Shown piece by piece: positions 27,493 through 36,183 of a stretch of 64,000 nt of DNA. This DNA comes from Bog-756 sp963837805 (lineage in GTDB: Bacteria; Actinomycetota; Acidimicrobiia; Acidimicrobiales; RAAP-2), in assembly GCA_963837805.1 (NCBI GenBank), contig CAWIOU010000020.1, forward strand, positions 62,001 through 126,000, in the 5' to 3' direction. Below the pieces are notes generated by a model. That model made no database searches, was not told the origin of the DNA, and saw only the letters and a program-made list of their open reading frames with translations. Position 1 is the first letter of the stretch. The number at the start of each line of letters is the position of its first letter. The translations under genes and the position numbers were made by a program.

Positions 27493-27639
27493 AGTTTGCC
27501 CAATTCGGCGAAGCAAACTCTGCAGCCTTTACCCGCTGCAGACGGCCCATCAGCGGCTCGGGGCCGGCCGGACCCGAAGGTGGCCGGGGTAGAGTTGCCG
27601 GCCAGACAGCCGACCGGACGGGCAAGGAGCAGCGCAGCG

Positions 27640-28047
27640 ATGGCCACCTATCAGTTTCTGAGCGACGAATGGCTGGCCGAGGCCCGGGCCATCCGGGCCG
27701 AGTTCAACGGCAAGGGCGCGTCCATCGAGCACTCGATCAGGATGAACCTGGTCATCGGCATGGTCCCCTTCGGCGAAGGGACGGTGGAGGCCCACGTGGA
27801 CACCAGCAGTGGTGAGCTGGTCCTCGACACCGGTCACATCGACCCGGTGGACCTCAAGGTGTCCCTGGACTACGACGTGGCCAAGGCCATCCTGGTGGAG
27901 GGCAACCCCCAGGCCGGGATCCAGGCCTTCATGTCGGGCAAGATCAAGGTCGAGGGAGACATCGCCAAGCTGATGGCCCTCCAATCGATCAGCCCCGACC
28001 CGGTGGCCGCCGAGATCGGTGCTCGCATCCTGGCCATGACCGCCTGA
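27640..28047 (+). CDS. SCP2 sterol-transfer-domain protein
   Basis: A 135-residue stand-alone SCP2 (sterol carrier protein 2) domain, a hydrophobic-cavity fold that binds lipids or fatty acyl groups. Conserved features are 'MNLVIGMVPFGEGTVEAHVD' in the first strands, the middle 'LKVSLDYDVAKAILVEGN', and 'GKIKVEGDIAKLMALQ', the most typical block. ATG 27640 has AAGGAG about 11 bases upstream. Its upstream region carries the paired palindromes and direct repeats, so it is probably tightly regulated. It is convergent with an MFS gene. The ligand is unknown. Confidence 0.85.
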   Translation: MATYQFLSDEWLAEARAIRAEFNGKGASIEHSIRMNLVIGMVPFGEGTVEAHVDTSSGELVLDTGHIDPVDLKVSLDYDVAKAILVEGNPQAGIQAFMSGKIKVEGDIAKLMALQSISPDPVAAEIGARILAMTA

Positions 28048-28072
28048 GGCGGGCTCCAGCTCCAGAACAGGC

Positions 28073-29707
28073 TCAACCACCGGCCCCATCCGGCCCGGCC
28101 GGCCCAACCGGCACCGCCGGCGCCCGCCCGTGGCCGGGGGTGTTGTGCATGAACAGCGCGCACACTCCGGCCAGCACGGCGCCGATGGCCCCCACCGCGT
28201 AGGCCCGGTGGAACGAGGCCAGGGAGCCCACCCCGCCGTGGCCCGAGGCCTGGACGGTGACCATCACCTGGATGCCGGCCACGATGCCGATCTGGGTGAT
28301 CAACTGCTGCGCCGCGCTCATCACCCCGAGTTCGTCGGCCGCCACCTCGTTGGACGCCGACGCCGCCGTCGACGGGGTGGACAGGCCGTTGCCCACACCG
28401 GAGAGGGCCAGGGCGACCAGGATCACCACCAGGGACGGTTGGGCCCCGAGCTGGGTGAACACGACCATCGACAGGGTGAGGGCGACGGCGCCGGCCACCG
28501 TCGACAGCCGTTCCCCCACCTTGACGGCGGCGTAGCCGGCGATGGGCGCCACGATGGAGAACATCAGCGGCCGGGCCGTCGATACCAGTCCGGCCCTGGT
28601 CTCGCTGTAGCCGTAGACCCGTTCCATCAGGATGGGGAAGAGGAAGAAGCCCCCCATGTAGGAGAAGTTGACGAACGTCCTGGCTCCGAGCGGGAAGACG
28701 AAGTTCCGCATCCGGAAGTACCGCAGCGGGATCAGCGGCTGGGGAGCCCGGCGTTCGTGGAGCACGAAGGCCACGCCGGCCACGATGCTGAGGGCGAGGA
28801 CGGCAAGGGTTCCCGGGGCGGCGAATCCCCAGGACGGTGCCACATTGAGCGCCAGCAGGCAGGCGGTGACCGAGACGGACAGGGTGAGCGACCCCGTCCA
28901 GTCGAGGTGGCGCCACGGGCTCGGCCGCTCCCTGGTGCCCACCCCGTCGACCGGCCCGGCTTCGGCCGGCTGCGAGTTGTCGCCGGAGGGCAGCACGATG
29001 AGGGCGAGCACGGCGGCGATGGCCATCAGGGGCAGTTCGCCCCAGAAGAGGGCGCGCCAGCCGAAGTACTGGATGATCGGTGCCCCGATGGTCACCCCGA
29101 GCACCGGGCCCCCGGCGCCCACCAGGGCCCACCAGCCCATGGCCTTGACCCGGTCCTCGTGGGAGAACACCTGGAGGACCAGGGCCATCGAGGCGGCGCC
29201 GGTGGCCGCGCCCTGGACGCCGTCGAACAGCCGGGCCGCGATGAGCACCCCGGCGGTCGGTGCCGAGGCGGTGAGCACGACGCTGACGGCGGCGCCCGAC
29301 AGGCCCCACAGATAGAGCCGGCGGTAGCCCCGGAGATCGCCCAGCTTGCCCAGGATCGGAGCGGCCACCCCGAAGGCCAGCAGCGGCCCGGTGGACGTCC
29401 AGGTCAGGGTCGAGATCGTGGTGTGCAACTCGGCGGCCACCTTGGGAAGGGCCACCACGAAAACGGTGAAGGTGATGTTGACCGAGAGCAGCCCGGCCAG
29501 CACCGTCCACAGCACCCACCACTGGTACCGGTCGGAACCGGCCAGGCGGTGGTGGATCCGGTGGCGGAACAGGATGGGCCAGGGGACGACGATGCCGCCT
29601 TCGGCACCGGCGCCGGTGCCACTGAGCATGGCTTCGGCTTCGATCACCTCGTCGGCGTCGAACCCCTGGTCCCCTGCTGGTCCGCCGGGCCCTCCGACCC
29701 GCGACAC
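28073..29707 (-). CDS. MFS drug/proton antiporter, DHA2 (EmrB/QacA) type
   Basis: A 544-residue major facilitator of the 14-helix DHA2 class, exporting drugs or other amphipathic compounds by proton antiport. After a cytoplasmic Gly-rich N-terminus, helix 1 is 'WWVLWTVLAGLLSVNITFT'. 'LGKLGDLRGYRRLYL' after helix 2 corresponds to motif A, and 'ARLFDGVQGAA' to motif B. GTG start at 29707, 3 bp after the stop of the SDR gene, so the two form an operon. The final Gly/Ala/Pro tail is low complexity. Substrate cannot be predicted. Confidence 0.88.
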   Translation of the reverse strand: MSRVGGPGGPAGDQGFDADEVIEAEAMLSGTGAGAEGGIVVPWPILFRHRIHHRLAGSDRYQWWVLWTVLAGLLSVNITFTVFVVALPKVAAELHTTISTLTWTSTGPLLAFGVAAPILGKLGDLRGYRRLYLWGLSGAAVSVVLTASAPTAGVLIAARLFDGVQGAATGAASMALVLQVFSHEDRVKAMGWWALVGAGGPVLGVTIGAPIIQYFGWRALFWGELPLMAIAAVLALIVLPSGDNSQPAEAGPVDGVGTRERPSPWRHLDWTGSLTLSVSVTACLLALNVAPSWGFAAPGTLAVLALSIVAGVAFVLHERRAPQPLIPLRYFRMRNFVFPLGARTFVNFSYMGGFFLFPILMERVYGYSETRAGLVSTARPLMFSIVAPIAGYAAVKVGERLSTVAGAVALTLSMVVFTQLGAQPSLVVILVALALSGVGNGLSTPSTAASASNEVAADELGVMSAAQQLITQIGIVAGIQVMVTVQASGHGGVGSLASFHRAYAVGAIGAVLAGVCALFMHNTPGHGRAPAVPVGPAGPDGAGG

Positions 29708-29710
29708 CCC

Positions 29711-30589
29711 TCAGCCCACGAGCGGGTGCATCTGCGCCTGCAATTCCGCCACCGTCCAGCGGTCACCCTTTTCCAGAGTGTCGGTCATCGTCCACGGCCG
29801 GAAGAGTCGGATCTGCCCGCCCTGGATGAAGTACACCCGTCCGGTGGCCGGGCAGTCCTGGGTGGCCAGGTAGGCGACCAGGGGGGAGACGTTGGCCGGA
29901 TCCCAGCTGTCGAAGACCGAAGCGTCGGCGGGGGCCTGCACGATGTCGGACAGGCCGGGGGTCTGCTCGGTCATCCGGGTGCGGGCCGCGGGGGCGATGG
30001 CGTTCACCCGCACCCCGTAGCGCACCAGCTCGTCGGCGGCGATGGTGGTGAAGGCCGCAATGCCGGCCTTGGCCGCTCCGTAGTTGGACTGGCCGGGGTT
30101 GCCCAGCAGCCCCGACGTCGACGAGGTGTTGATCACCGACGCCTTGATCTCGCGGCCGGCCTTGGTCTGTTCGCGCCAGTGGGCGGCCGCGTGCCGGGTG
30201 GGGACGAAATGACCCTTCAGGTGGACGTGGATGACCGAATCCCAGTCCGCCTCCGACATGTTGACCAGGACCCGGTCGCGCAGGATGCCGGCGTTGTTGA
30301 CCAGCACGTGGACGTCGCCGAACGCCTCCAGGGCCGTGTCGATGAGCCGCTTCCCACCGTCCCAGTCGCAGACGTCGTCGGCGTTGGCCACCGCGGTGCC
30401 GCCGGCGGCGGTGATCTCGTCCACCACCTGCTGGGCCGCGGACCGGTCGTCACCGGAGCCGTCCACGGCGCCGCCGAGATCGTTGACCACCACACTGGCA
30501 CCCTCGGACGCGAACAGGAGGGCGTGCTCGCGGCCGATCCCGCGACCGGCCCCGGTGATGACCGCGATGCGTCCGTCCAGTGCTCCCAT
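29711..30589 (-). CDS. Short-chain dehydrogenase, (R)-hydroxyacyl-CoA dehydrogenase-like
   Basis: A 292-residue SDR similar to the (3R)-hydroxyacyl-CoA dehydrogenase domain of peroxisomal MFE-2 proteins. It has the cofactor loop 'VITGAGRGIGREHALLFA' at residues 10-27, the 'VVVNDLGG' acidic residue favouring NAD(H), 'VNNAGILRDR', and 'SNYGAAKAGIA' with catalytic Tyr and Lys. 'INTSSTSGL' supplies the serine. The 3' end adds a tail beyond the usual FabG length. ATG 30589; it is followed 3 bp later by the MFS gene. Likely role: reduction or oxidation of a beta-hydroxyacyl or sterol-type substrate. Confidence 0.88.
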   Translation of the reverse strand: MGALDGRIAVITGAGRGIGREHALLFASEGASVVVNDLGGAVDGSGDDRSAAQQVVDEITAAGGTAVANADDVCDWDGGKRLIDTALEAFGDVHVLVNNAGILRDRVLVNMSEADWDSVIHVHLKGHFVPTRHAAAHWREQTKAGREIKASVINTSSTSGLLGNPGQSNYGAAKAGIAAFTTIAADELVRYGVRVNAIAPAARTRMTEQTPGLSDIVQAPADASVFDSWDPANVSPLVAYLATQDCPATGRVYFIQGGQIRLFRPWTMTDTLEKGDRWTVAELQAQMHPLVG

Positions 30590-30635
30590 GTGATCCACTT
30601 CCCCAATCTGGTGCCCGAATCCCTGCGGTCTCGTC

Positions 30636-30665
30636 CCGCCGACCCACCGCACCGTGGGTTGGCGG
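30636..30665 (-). terminator. Hairpin downstream of the DNA methyltransferase gene
   Basis: Arms of 12 bp around a 6-base loop, CCGCC-x-ACCCAC ... GTGGGT-x-GGCGG, with one internal mismatch that can pair as G-U on the plus strand. It lies 40 bp after the methyltransferase stop and before the SDR start. No T-run follows, so Rho-independent function is unproven. Confidence 0.45.
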
Positions 30666-30704
30666 ACTCTGCCCGACCACGTTGACAGGGCCCCGAGGCC
30701 CAGG

Positions 30705-31835
30705 TCAAACCGGCAGGGCATCCTCCGGCGCCCCGGAGGCCAGCCGGACCGGGCGGTCGACCCGCGACCCCAATCCGGCATCGACCACGGCGGCCACCAT
30801 CGACCGGACCCGGGCCCTGTCGCCGGCCACCAGCATGTACTCGGTGTTGCGCAGGTGGGACACCGACCCCACCTTCTTCCCCGACGGGTCGTGGATGCCG
30901 ATCCTCGCCCCCACGTAGCGGGCCGAGTCGAAGGCCAGGACCTCCACGTGCCCGCGGCCGGCGCACAGGTCGAGGAGCTCCTCGAAGGTGAGCCACGACT
31001 CGTTGTTGTAGGAGAGGATCACCACCTCGGCCCGGACGGCGGTGATCACCCGGCCCAGGGCGGCGGGCATCGACCGGCGGCCGTTGAACGCGCTGCGTGC
31101 CGCCGGGTCGCGGAGGTCCTCCCGTTTGCAGGCCACCCCGTAGTGGGAAGGGGCGTCCCAGGCCACGATGGTCTCCCACACGTGATAGTTCGAGTCGTAC
31201 CGGTGCTGGTTGTAGGGAGGGTCCAGGTAGGCCAGGTCGACCGGGCCGAGACCGTCGCCACCGGCCAGAGCCCCGGCGTCGCCCCGCACGGCCCGGCCGG
31301 GGCCGGGCAGCAGGGCGGGGACCCGGAGAGTCAGCGGTTGGTGAGCCCGGGGCGCCCACTGCTTGAGATAGGCCATCTGCAGGCCGGTGGTCGAATCCAC
31401 CCGGTCGGCCGCCTCCAACAGGCTGGTCAGCAGGATGGGCCAGAGATCGGTGCCACCGTGCTGGCGCTCGACGGCGTCGCGGATGGCGTCGATGCGGGCC
31501 CCGTTCTCCGGGCGGAAGTACCTCGACGCCTCGCAGAAGGTGGCCGTGACATACCCGGGCCGGCCTTCGAGGGCGTTGAGCTCGTCGACGGCATCGGCCG
31601 CCCGTTCGACCAGCGAGGGGTCGGCCCTCGGGTCGGCGGCCACGTAGCAGCGAGCCAGGACGTGGGCGAAGCGGGTGCAGTCCACCGCGGTCACCGCCAT
31701 GCCCAAGCGCTTCCAGGCCTGGGCCACCCGGGTGGTCCCGCAGAACAGGTCGAGGCCGGTGCGCGCCCCCGATGCCTCGGCCAACAGCGTGAGAGCCGGG
31801 ATCAACCGCCGTTTCGACCCCAGGTACTTGATCAC
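30705..31835 (-). CDS. D12-class adenine-specific DNA methyltransferase (solitary)
   Basis: A 376-residue DNA N6-adenine methyltransferase of the Dam/D12 class. The N-terminal 'IKYLGSKRRLIP' block, the SAM-binding 'LDLFCGTTRVAQAWKRLG' and the catalytic 'LAYLDPPYNQHRY' near residue 207 are all present and intact. No restriction endonuclease lies beside it, so it looks like an orphan methylase. The start is taken at GTG 31835, just before the first family block; an in-frame ATG at 31910 would overlap the upstream gene by about 50 bp. It is the third gene of a kinase / Cys-rich protein / methylase operon. Recognition sequence unknown. Confidence 0.85.
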   Translation of the reverse strand: MIKYLGSKRRLIPALTLLAEASGARTGLDLFCGTTRVAQAWKRLGMAVTAVDCTRFAHVLARCYVAADPRADPSLVERAADAVDELNALEGRPGYVTATFCEASRYFRPENGARIDAIRDAVERQHGGTDLWPILLTSLLEAADRVDSTTGLQMAYLKQWAPRAHQPLTLRVPALLPGPGRAVRGDAGALAGGDGLGPVDLAYLDPPYNQHRYDSNYHVWETIVAWDAPSHYGVACKREDLRDPAARSAFNGRRSMPAALGRVITAVRAEVVILSYNNESWLTFEELLDLCAGRGHVEVLAFDSARYVGARIGIHDPSGKKVGSVSHLRNTEYMLVAGDRARVRSMVAAVVDAGLGSRVDRPVRLASGAPEDALPV

Positions 31836-31857
31836 CGGGACGGGGCGGGGTGGGCGC

Positions 31858-32169
31858 TCACCGGCGACCGAACCGGCGGAACCACCAGTTCGGGTCGCGG
31901 GCGTGGGCATGGAAGTGGTCGGGGATCTGGCGCATCACCCGGTCGAACGACCAGACCCCCTCGCCGAGTTGGATGTCGGCCACCCGGCCCAGCTGGGCGA
32001 GCATGTGGTCGACCTCGGCGTCGGGTGGCTGGTCGCCGTGGCGCTTCCAGACCACCATGGGCACGTCGCACACCTCGCAGGCCGCCACCCAGCACACGTC
32101 GTCCTCGTGGAACCACTCGGTGATCCGGGCCGCCTCGCACAGTTCGCACCCGTTGTCGGCGGCACTCAC
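31858..32169 (-). CDS. Small cysteine- and histidine-rich protein of unknown function
   Basis: A 103-residue protein with paired cysteines, C8-x2-C11 and C31-x2-C34, plus C26, a likely zinc site. The rest is rich in Trp and His: 'VPMVVWKRHGDQPP' in the middle and 'IPDHFHAHARDPNWWFRRF' at the end. I do not recognise a named family; the H-x-H-A-H pattern recalls HIT-type proteins but the fold is not established. GTG 32169 overlaps the kinase stop as GTGA, so it is translationally coupled to a PASTA kinase. It is followed 22 bp later by the DNA methyltransferase. Confidence 0.7.
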   Translation of the reverse strand: MSAADNGCELCEAARITEWFHEDDVCWVAACEVCDVPMVVWKRHGDQPPDAEVDHMLAQLGRVADIQLGEGVWSFDRVMRQIPDHFHAHARDPNWWFRRFGRR

Positions 32170-34127
32170 CGGGTGTACAGGTTGACGGTCGTTCCCGGGA
32201 GGACCGGGGTGCCGGCGGCCGGAGAGGTCGAGACGACCTTGTTCGACTTGGGCGGGCCGTAGGGGCCGCCGGCATGGAGCCCGCGTACCTCGAGGGCGTG
32301 GGTGGCCGAGGCCACCGAGTGGCCGACCAGGCTGGGCACGGGTACCGGCTGGGGACCGATCGAGACGGCCACGCTGACCGGGGAGCCGAAGGGCTGCGGC
32401 CCGGCAGTGGACGCGGGAGTGGTGCCGATGACCTGGCCGGCCGGGAAGGTGGAGTTGTACTCCCGGTTCTCGCTGGGTACGAAACCGGCCGCGGTCAGGG
32501 TGGCGGCGGCGGTGGCGTAGGTGGAGGTGGCGCCGGTGACCGCGGGGACGACCACCGGAGCGTGGCCCTTGGAGGTGATGACGGTCACCGTCGAGCCGTA
32601 GCGTGCGGTCTTCGTCGGCGAGGTCCCGATGACGGCCCCGGCCGGCACGGTCGAGCTGTACTGCTCCACCGAAGCGGGACAGACCCCCACCAGGTTGACC
32701 GACTTGAGGTCGGCCACCGCCTGCTGGCAGTCGGCCACCGAGACGATGTCGGGGATCTTCACCGGCGGCGGGCCGGCCGAGACGATCACGTCGATGGTCG
32801 AGCCCTGCTTGGCGGTGACCGGCTTGGCCTTCTTGCCGCCGGTGCTCGGGGCCGGGCTCTGCCGGAGGATGAGCCCGGCGCCCAGGGTGATGTTGTAGGC
32901 GTGGGCGGTGGTGTGGAGGACGAAGTGGTCTTTGGCCACGGCCTGATTGGCCTGGGCCAACGACTTGCCCACCAGCGAGGGGACGGGGTGGCTGGGCGTG
33001 AAGACCCCGCTGCGGGCGGCCAGGAACGCACCCCCGGCGATGAGGACGGCGACGACGGCGACGATGGCGGTGATCCACGGCCAGCGGCGCCGAGGCCTCA
33101 ATCTGGGGCCTCTCCCCCTGGCCGTGGGGAGATGTTTCCCGTTTCGCCCCGGCTCCCCGACGGGGTCGGGCCGGCCCAGCTCGGTGAGGTCGAGATCGTC
33201 GGCACCCCGGGGACGCCCGACAGCCGGCCGGACGGGGGACTTGACCGTTCCCCCCGACGGGTCGTCCGAGACCGTCCCGGCCAGAGGCAGCGGCTCGGGG
33301 CTGGGCAGGGAAGCGGCCAGGGCTTCGAGCCGCACCCCGAACTGGGCGGCGTCGTAGCGCTCGGACGGCTCGGGCGCCGCCGCCCACACCAGCACATCGT
33401 TGAGGGGACCCAAGGCCTCGTGCTCCGGCAGCAGGACGCCCACCCGTGCCATCAGGGTGGCCACGGTGGTGTCACCGATAAAAGGGGCCTCACCGGTGAC
33501 GCCCTCGTAGAGCACCAGGGCCAGGGCGTAGACATCGGCCTTCCCGTCGAGCACCCATCCCTCGACCTGTTCGGGGGCGGAGTAGCGGGCGGTGCCCAGG
33601 ATGGCCCCGTCCGGCTCGGTCCACGATGCCTCGGCCAGCGCCCGGGCCAGGCCGAAGTCGGCGATCCGGAGGCGCCGGTCGCCGTCGAAGAGCAGGTTGG
33701 CGGGCTTGATGTCCCGGTGGACCAGTCCGCGGCGGTGGGCGTAGTCGAGCCCGGCGGCCGCCTCCAGTCCGACCTGGACGGCCTGTTCCGGTGAGAGCAG
33801 GACTCCGGTGTCGTACACCTGGCGCAGGCTGCCGCCGGCCAGGAACTCGAGGACCAGGTAGGGGACGCCGTCCTCCTCGCCCCAGTCGTAGACCTGGAGG
33901 ATGTTGGGGTGGTTGAGGGCGGCTACGGCCTGGGCCTCGGCCCGGAAGCGCTTGAGGAAGGCGGTGTCACCGGCCAGTGCCGGGTGGAGCACCTTGATGG
34001 CCACCCGACGGTGGAGGGCGACGTCGTCAGCCAGATAGACGTGCGCGGACGCACCGGTGCCCAGGGCGGTGACCAGTCGGTAGCGGTCGCCGAGGACACG
34101 CCCGATGGAGTCGGTGATACTCGGCAT
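32166..34127 (-). CDS. pknB: Serine/threonine protein kinase with PASTA domains (PknB/StkP-like)
   Basis: A 653-residue membrane kinase. The cytoplasmic kinase domain (about residues 1-275) has the glycine loop 'GTGASAHVYLADD', the Lys in 'VAIKVLHPAL', the catalytic 'HRDIKPANLLFDGD' near residue 137 and 'DFGLARAL'. A Pro/Arg-rich linker leads to one membrane helix, 'WITAIVAVVAVLIAGGAFLA', and then four extracellular PASTA repeats with 'VPSLVGKS', 'IPDIVSVA', 'VPAVTGAT' and 'VPSLVGHS' starts. PASTA kinases sense peptidoglycan fragments and control cell-wall growth and division. Start ATG 34127. Its next genes are a Cys-rich protein and a DNA methyltransferase, an unusual partnership. Confidence 0.95.
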   Translation of the reverse strand: MPSITDSIGRVLGDRYRLVTALGTGASAHVYLADDVALHRRVAIKVLHPALAGDTAFLKRFRAEAQAVAALNHPNILQVYDWGEEDGVPYLVLEFLAGGSLRQVYDTGVLLSPEQAVQVGLEAAAGLDYAHRRGLVHRDIKPANLLFDGDRRLRIADFGLARALAEASWTEPDGAILGTARYSAPEQVEGWVLDGKADVYALALVLYEGVTGEAPFIGDTTVATLMARVGVLLPEHEALGPLNDVLVWAAAPEPSERYDAAQFGVRLEALAASLPSPEPLPLAGTVSDDPSGGTVKSPVRPAVGRPRGADDLDLTELGRPDPVGEPGRNGKHLPTARGRGPRLRPRRRWPWITAIVAVVAVLIAGGAFLAARSGVFTPSHPVPSLVGKSLAQANQAVAKDHFVLHTTAHAYNITLGAGLILRQSPAPSTGGKKAKPVTAKQGSTIDVIVSAGPPPVKIPDIVSVADCQQAVADLKSVNLVGVCPASVEQYSSTVPAGAVIGTSPTKTARYGSTVTVITSKGHAPVVVPAVTGATSTYATAAATLTAAGFVPSENREYNSTFPAGQVIGTTPASTAGPQPFGSPVSVAVSIGPQPVPVPSLVGHSVASATHALEVRGLHAGGPYGPPKSNKVVSTSPAAGTPVLPGTTVNLYTR

Positions 34128-34280
34128 GATTGTCGCTCCAGGCTAGCGAGTGAGCCCGCCCGAGCGGTGGAGGGTAGGTCGGGAATTCCGCCTTCTTTCC
34201 GGGGTTGGAACCAGGGCGGGGCCGTCCGGCCCACAACCCGAGGTCACGGCTGAATTCACACGGCCGGAAGCCAGCACGCG

Positions 34281-34310
34281 ATGAGGACGGGGCCGGAGCC
34301 CCGTCCTCAT
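34281..34310 (-). terminator. Terminator hairpin of secreted module 1
   Basis: A perfect 13-bp stem, ATGAGGACGGGGC / GCCCCGTCCTCAT, around a CGGA loop, 41 bp after the stop of the secreted gene. Nearly the same hairpin follows the two paralogous genes, and flanking sequence (CGGTACGGCGTGCCCGATGA) is also shared with module 3. There is no T-run. Confidence 0.7.
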
Positions 34311-34351
34311 CGGTACGGCGTGCCCGATGACTCGGGCGGTTGCTGATCGGC

Positions 34352-35023
34352 TCAGCCGAAGGTGGCCGAGGGTGTCGTGTTAGTGGTGATGGCGAGTGTC
34401 TTCTGAGGCGTCTTGCAAGCGGTAGCGATCGCAGTAACGGTCTTGACGGTGCGGGCGTTGGACTTGTCCCCCTTGCCCATGTTGGTGCCGAGGAAGGAAC
34501 CAAAGCCTGCCTTGTTACCGGCCGAGGTGGCCGGGAGCGCGAAGGTCCCGTACGTATTGGCGCCGATCTTGACAGTTCCACCCTTCAGACTGGTGAAGTT
34601 GCTCACCGTCTGGTTGATCGCCGTGCTGGCCGTCCAGGTGGTCGTCAGGTTGGCGGTGACTGGGGTCGACGCAGCGACCAGTCCAGCGCACGTTGCCACC
34701 TTCTCGGACTTTGTGGTCGTGTTCTTGGTCGTGTCCTTGACGGTTCCCTTCACGGTGCCCTTGGTAATGGTGAGGCCCCCACCGGCTTTGACGCACTTGG
34801 TGAGGGTCGCCGTCACGGTGGTCGTCTCGGTGAACGATTTCCCGGCAGCCAGGGTGACTCCGGCATTGGAGATGGGCGTGCTGAAGCTGAGTGTCCCGGT
34901 TGTCGCACCGCAGGTGGCCGTCCCCGGTTCGTTTACAGCGGCTCCCGCAATGGACCCGGTGGCCGCCACGGCCCCGATCGGGACAATGGCAACGGCTGCC
35001 ACCATCAGAAGTTTGCGAATCAT
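34352..35023 (-). CDS. Secreted Thr/Ala/Gly-rich protein, paralogue 1
   Basis: A 223-residue protein with a signal peptide: 'MIRKLLMVAAVAIVPIGAVA' followed by small residues and a predicted cleavage near 'SIAGAA'. The mature part has two Cys pairs and many Thr, Ala, Gly and Lys residues, with little charge and beta-type spacing such as 'TLTKCVKAGGGLTITKGTVK' and 'GTFALPATSAGNKAGFGSFL'. It is homologous along its length to the proteins at 35456 and 53310. I do not recognise a characterised family. ATG 35023 has AAGGAG 5 bases upstream. It looks like an independent transcription unit with its own leader and terminator. Confidence 0.8.
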   Translation of the reverse strand: MIRKLLMVAAVAIVPIGAVAATGSIAGAAVNEPGTATCGATTGTLSFSTPISNAGVTLAAGKSFTETTTVTATLTKCVKAGGGLTITKGTVKGTVKDTTKNTTTKSEKVATCAGLVAASTPVTANLTTTWTASTAINQTVSNFTSLKGGTVKIGANTYGTFALPATSAGNKAGFGSFLGTNMGKGDKSNARTVKTVTAIATACKTPQKTLAITTNTTPSATFG

Positions 35024-35090
35024 GTATTGCTCCTTGGTTCTTCCATGTCTCCATGGATTTCGAAAGTCAGGTGACGTATGCCCCCCAACG
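35024..35090 (-). promoter_or_regulatory. Conserved 5' leader with GAGA-loop hairpin, module 1
   Basis: On the minus strand the order is a G-run (complement of 35081-35086), then GACTTTCGAAA, then the hairpin TCCATG-GAGA-CATGGA (plus-strand span 35042-35057), then AAGGAG and the start codon. The same order is found before both paralogues. The hairpin ends just before the Shine-Dalgarno, so it could set mRNA stability or translation. GAGA is a GNRA-type tetraloop. Confidence 0.65.
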
Positions 35091-35244
35091 CGAGATTCCT
35101 TCCGGAACGGCAAAAGCGCTCAGGCTCAGAACTCGGGTCCCCCCTTTCGTTCCACATCGCTCATCACCCCGGCCCTTGTGGGCGGGACTAGCAGCCCAAC
35201 GAATGTCGTGCCCTGCAGATCCCCCTGCCGTCGCACGCCTTTGC

Positions 35245-35258
35245 CAACTCGCAAGTTG
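35245..35258. promoter_or_regulatory. Short palindrome in the module 1/2 spacer
   Basis: CAACTCGCAAGTTG has 5-bp arms around CGCA. It lies in the spacer between modules 1 and 2, in the zone where the module 1 promoter should be, next to a locally AT-rich AACAATAAGG. It is a candidate operator only. Confidence 0.3.
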
Positions 35259-35370
35259 AACAATAAGGGGCGCGCACTCCGAGAGCAACCACTCGGGACT
35301 TTCGCTCATGCGCCCTGGTCCGGGGCCGATCACTCCCCGATGCCCGCCGGGGTGAACGATCGTTGGGGCG

Positions 35371-35404
35371 CGACAAGGACGGGGCCGGAGCCCCGTCCTT
35401 GTCG
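35371..35404 (-). terminator. Terminator hairpin of secreted module 2
   Basis: A perfect 15-bp stem, CGACAAGGACGGGGC with its complement, around a CGGA loop, 52 bp after the module 2 stop. It is the same element as at 34281 and 53239. Confidence 0.72.
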
Positions 35405-35455
35405 GTACGGCATGCCCGTACGGCACCCACCGCACGTCGGTGGACACCGGAAGGG

Positions 35456-36183
35456 TCAGGCGATGTTCAAGCTGCTCTCGAGCGGGTCGAACAAGGCGGT
35501 CTTGACCAGGTTGGTCTTCCCACCGAAGTTGGCCAGGAAGCCTGGCTTGGTCGCACCCGATGCCGTCACCAGCTTGGTGCCCGTCACCGAGCCCAGGCAA
35601 ACCGTGAACGTCGTGGCTGCGTTGATGTACGTCGTCCCCGTGGACTGCTTGGTGACCTTGCCCTTGACCAGGTAACCGGTCTCCGATCCGTACACCTTGG
35701 ACTTGGCGCACGTGGCGACGGCGACACTCGAAGTCGTGGACGTGTAGGTGACGCCGTTGACGGTGCCCGAGATGGTCTTGGCGTCGGCCTTCACGGCCGA
35801 CGAGCCCGGTGGAGGCGTACCCGTTCCAGGAATCATAGCCGTACCCCGTGGTGTGTCCCTTGCAGGCCGGATAGTTCTTGACCGCTGCGGCGCTGCACTT
35901 GACGTTCGCGCTGGTGATGCTCAGGCCAGGCCCGGTTCCGGTGCAGGTGGTCTTACCCTTCGAGAACTTCTCTCCGGTCACCTTGGTGGTCGTGGTCTTG
36001 TTGAGGGTGACTGCACCGTTGGCAGACAGGCCCGGAGCGGCGAACGTGACCGTTCCGGCCGCGGCGCAATTGATGGTGGGGGCGGCCGCACCGGCAATAC
36101 CCGGCGAACCCGCAACGGCTATGGCCCCAGCGCTCAGGCGGCATGGCGATCGCCGCAGCGACCAACAGCAACTTCCGAAACAT
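35456..36183 (-). CDS. Secreted protein paralogue 2, two frameshifts
   Basis: Homologue of the proteins at 34352 and 53310. From ATG 36183 it reads 'MFRKLLLVAAAIAMP', changes frame near 36137-36142 to 'LSAGAIAVAGSPGIAG' and 'GLSANGAVTLNKTTTTKVTG', changes again between about 35800 and 35860, and ends 'KPGFLANFGGKTNLVKTALF' with TGA at 35456. Both changes fit one extra base, and the span is two over a multiple of three. The signal peptide, Cys pairs and Thr/Lys-rich body match the paralogues. ATG 36183 has AAGGAG 5 bases upstream. Probably intact in the real genome. Confidence 0.72.

Noticed and set aside
28130..30685. 851-codon plus-strand frame opposite the MFS and SDR genes
   Set aside because: It is antisense to two well-supported genes and is His/Gly/Arg-rich without domains.
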